A stretch of 7,230 nt of DNA, taken from Candidatus Zixiibacteriota bacterium (GTDB taxonomy: Bacteria > Zixibacteria > MSB-5A5 > JAABVY01). Made by a program: the position numbers and the translations under genes. Shown in pieces: positions 6,963 through 7,230 of this stretch; within the stretch, counting starts at the first letter, position 1; each line of letters opens with the position of its first letter. The stretch lies in NCBI GenBank assembly GCA_011777135.1, contig JAABVY010000214.1, positions 21,747 to 28,976 of the forward strand, in the 5' to 3' direction. The notes under the pieces were generated by a model. That model had not been told where the DNA came from. It saw only the letters and a list, made by a program, of their open reading frames with translations, and searched no databases.

Positions 6963-7230
6963 ATGTCACTCAGAAAGTTATTGCAGATAACGTTTTTTGC
7001 CCTGACATTGATAACAACACTGGGACTCTTTACCGTTCTTAGCGCGGAGGAGGATATAACAAACTGGCTGCAGGAGCCTGCCACACCTCTGGCAGAGGAG
7101 GTGCGCGGCAGCTTTATCTTCACTCTTCTGCTGATTCTGCCGTTTCTATTCCTGGCCGAGGGCCTGCTGATATTCGTGATTTTCAAATTCAGGAAGCGGC
7201 CCGGACGAGAACCGGCGACATTTCATGAAA
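6963..7230 (+). CDS. coxB: Cytochrome c oxidase subunit II (3' partial)
   Basis: Start of the subunit II gene of an aa3/caa3-type haem-copper oxidase, the subunit whose periplasmic CuA domain receives electrons from cytochrome c. The 89 codons visible run off the window end with no stop. Residues 5-28 are hydrophobic after a basic MSLRK start and look like a signal peptide, with possible cleavage after LSA (26-28). A short amphipathic segment follows (30-49), then the first membrane helix (about 50-75). This ends in FKFRKRPG and EPATFHE (74-89), the typical exit from helix 1 in oxidase subunit II proteins next to ACIII operons. The second helix, the CuA ligands and any fused cytochrome c domain (caa3 type) lie beyond the window, so the aa3 versus caa3 question stays open. 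It is 12 bases downstream of the di-haem cytochrome gene, in the same apparent operon. Confidence 0.88.
   Translation, partial: MSLRKLLQITFFALTLITTLGLFTVLSAEEDITNWLQEPATPLAEEVRGSFIFTLLLILPFLFLAEGLLIFVIFKFRKRPGREPATFHE

Noticed and set aside
7078..7103. Hairpin CTGCCA/TGGCAG with an overlapping CCTCTG/CAGAGG palindrome and an AGGAGGTG run inside coxB.
   Set aside because: It lies within clearly coding sequence of subunit II, has no T-run for a terminator, and no start codon follows the AGGAGG at usable spacing. Most likely chance within the codons.
6926..7186. Minus-strand open frame of 86 codons across the coxB start.
   Set aside because: The plus strand encodes the signal peptide and first helix of CoxB with a ribosome binding site; the antisense frame has no support.
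1..7230. Search for CRISPR arrays, tRNA genes, insertion sequences, large repeats or a defence-type system.
   Set aside because: None seen: coding sequence of respiratory genes fills essentially the whole window and no repeated units or terminal inverted repeats were found by eye.

Overview
The window is one tightly packed, all-plus-strand block of respiratory genes. It covers most of an alternative complex III (ACIII; quinol:cytochrome c/acceptor oxidoreductase) operon and runs into the first gene of a haem-copper cytochrome c oxidase. The order is actB (5'-truncated), actC, actD, actE, actF, a membrane-anchored di-haem cytochrome c, and coxB (3'-truncated). The family assignments rest on motifs read in the translations: four cysteine groups in ActB, NrfD/PsrC-type membrane signatures in ActC and ActF, the small two-helix ActD, a lipoprotein mono-haem ActE, two CxxCH sites in the extra cytochrome, and the subunit II N-terminal signature in CoxB.

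Layout: 1-2364 is the C-terminal three quarters or so of ActB. 2345-3742 is ActC, 3735-4253 ActD, 4237-4809 ActE, 4826-6025 ActF, 6018-6950 the di-haem cytochrome c and 6963-7230 the start of CoxB. Neighbouring genes overlap by 8-20 bases or are separated by 12-16 bases. There is no gene-free stretch long enough for a separate promoter or RNA gene, and no terminator-like hairpin with a T-run was seen between genes. This looks like one translationally coupled transcript that begins upstream, where actA (multihaem cytochrome c) would be expected, and continues downstream, where coxA/coxC would be expected.

How the parts work together (family knowledge): quinol is oxidised at the ActC membrane subunit. 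Electrons pass through the Fe-S clusters of ActB to the haems of ActA and ActE. They then go, directly or through a cytochrome c, to CoxB and the oxygen-reducing centre. The di-haem cytochrome encoded between actF and coxB is well placed to be the wire between the two complexes (inference).

Organism: ACIII with this gene order and a neighbouring cox cluster is known from Bacteroidota/Rhodothermota, Gemmatimonadota, Acidobacteriota, Planctomycetota and several uncultured relatives. Base composition looks moderate (roughly half G+C by eye). The ActE lipobox and exported c-type cytochromes fit a didermic aerobe. I cannot name the phylum from this window. The core is a known system; the least ordinary item is the di-haem cytochrome, whose second haem domain lacks the expected axial methionine.
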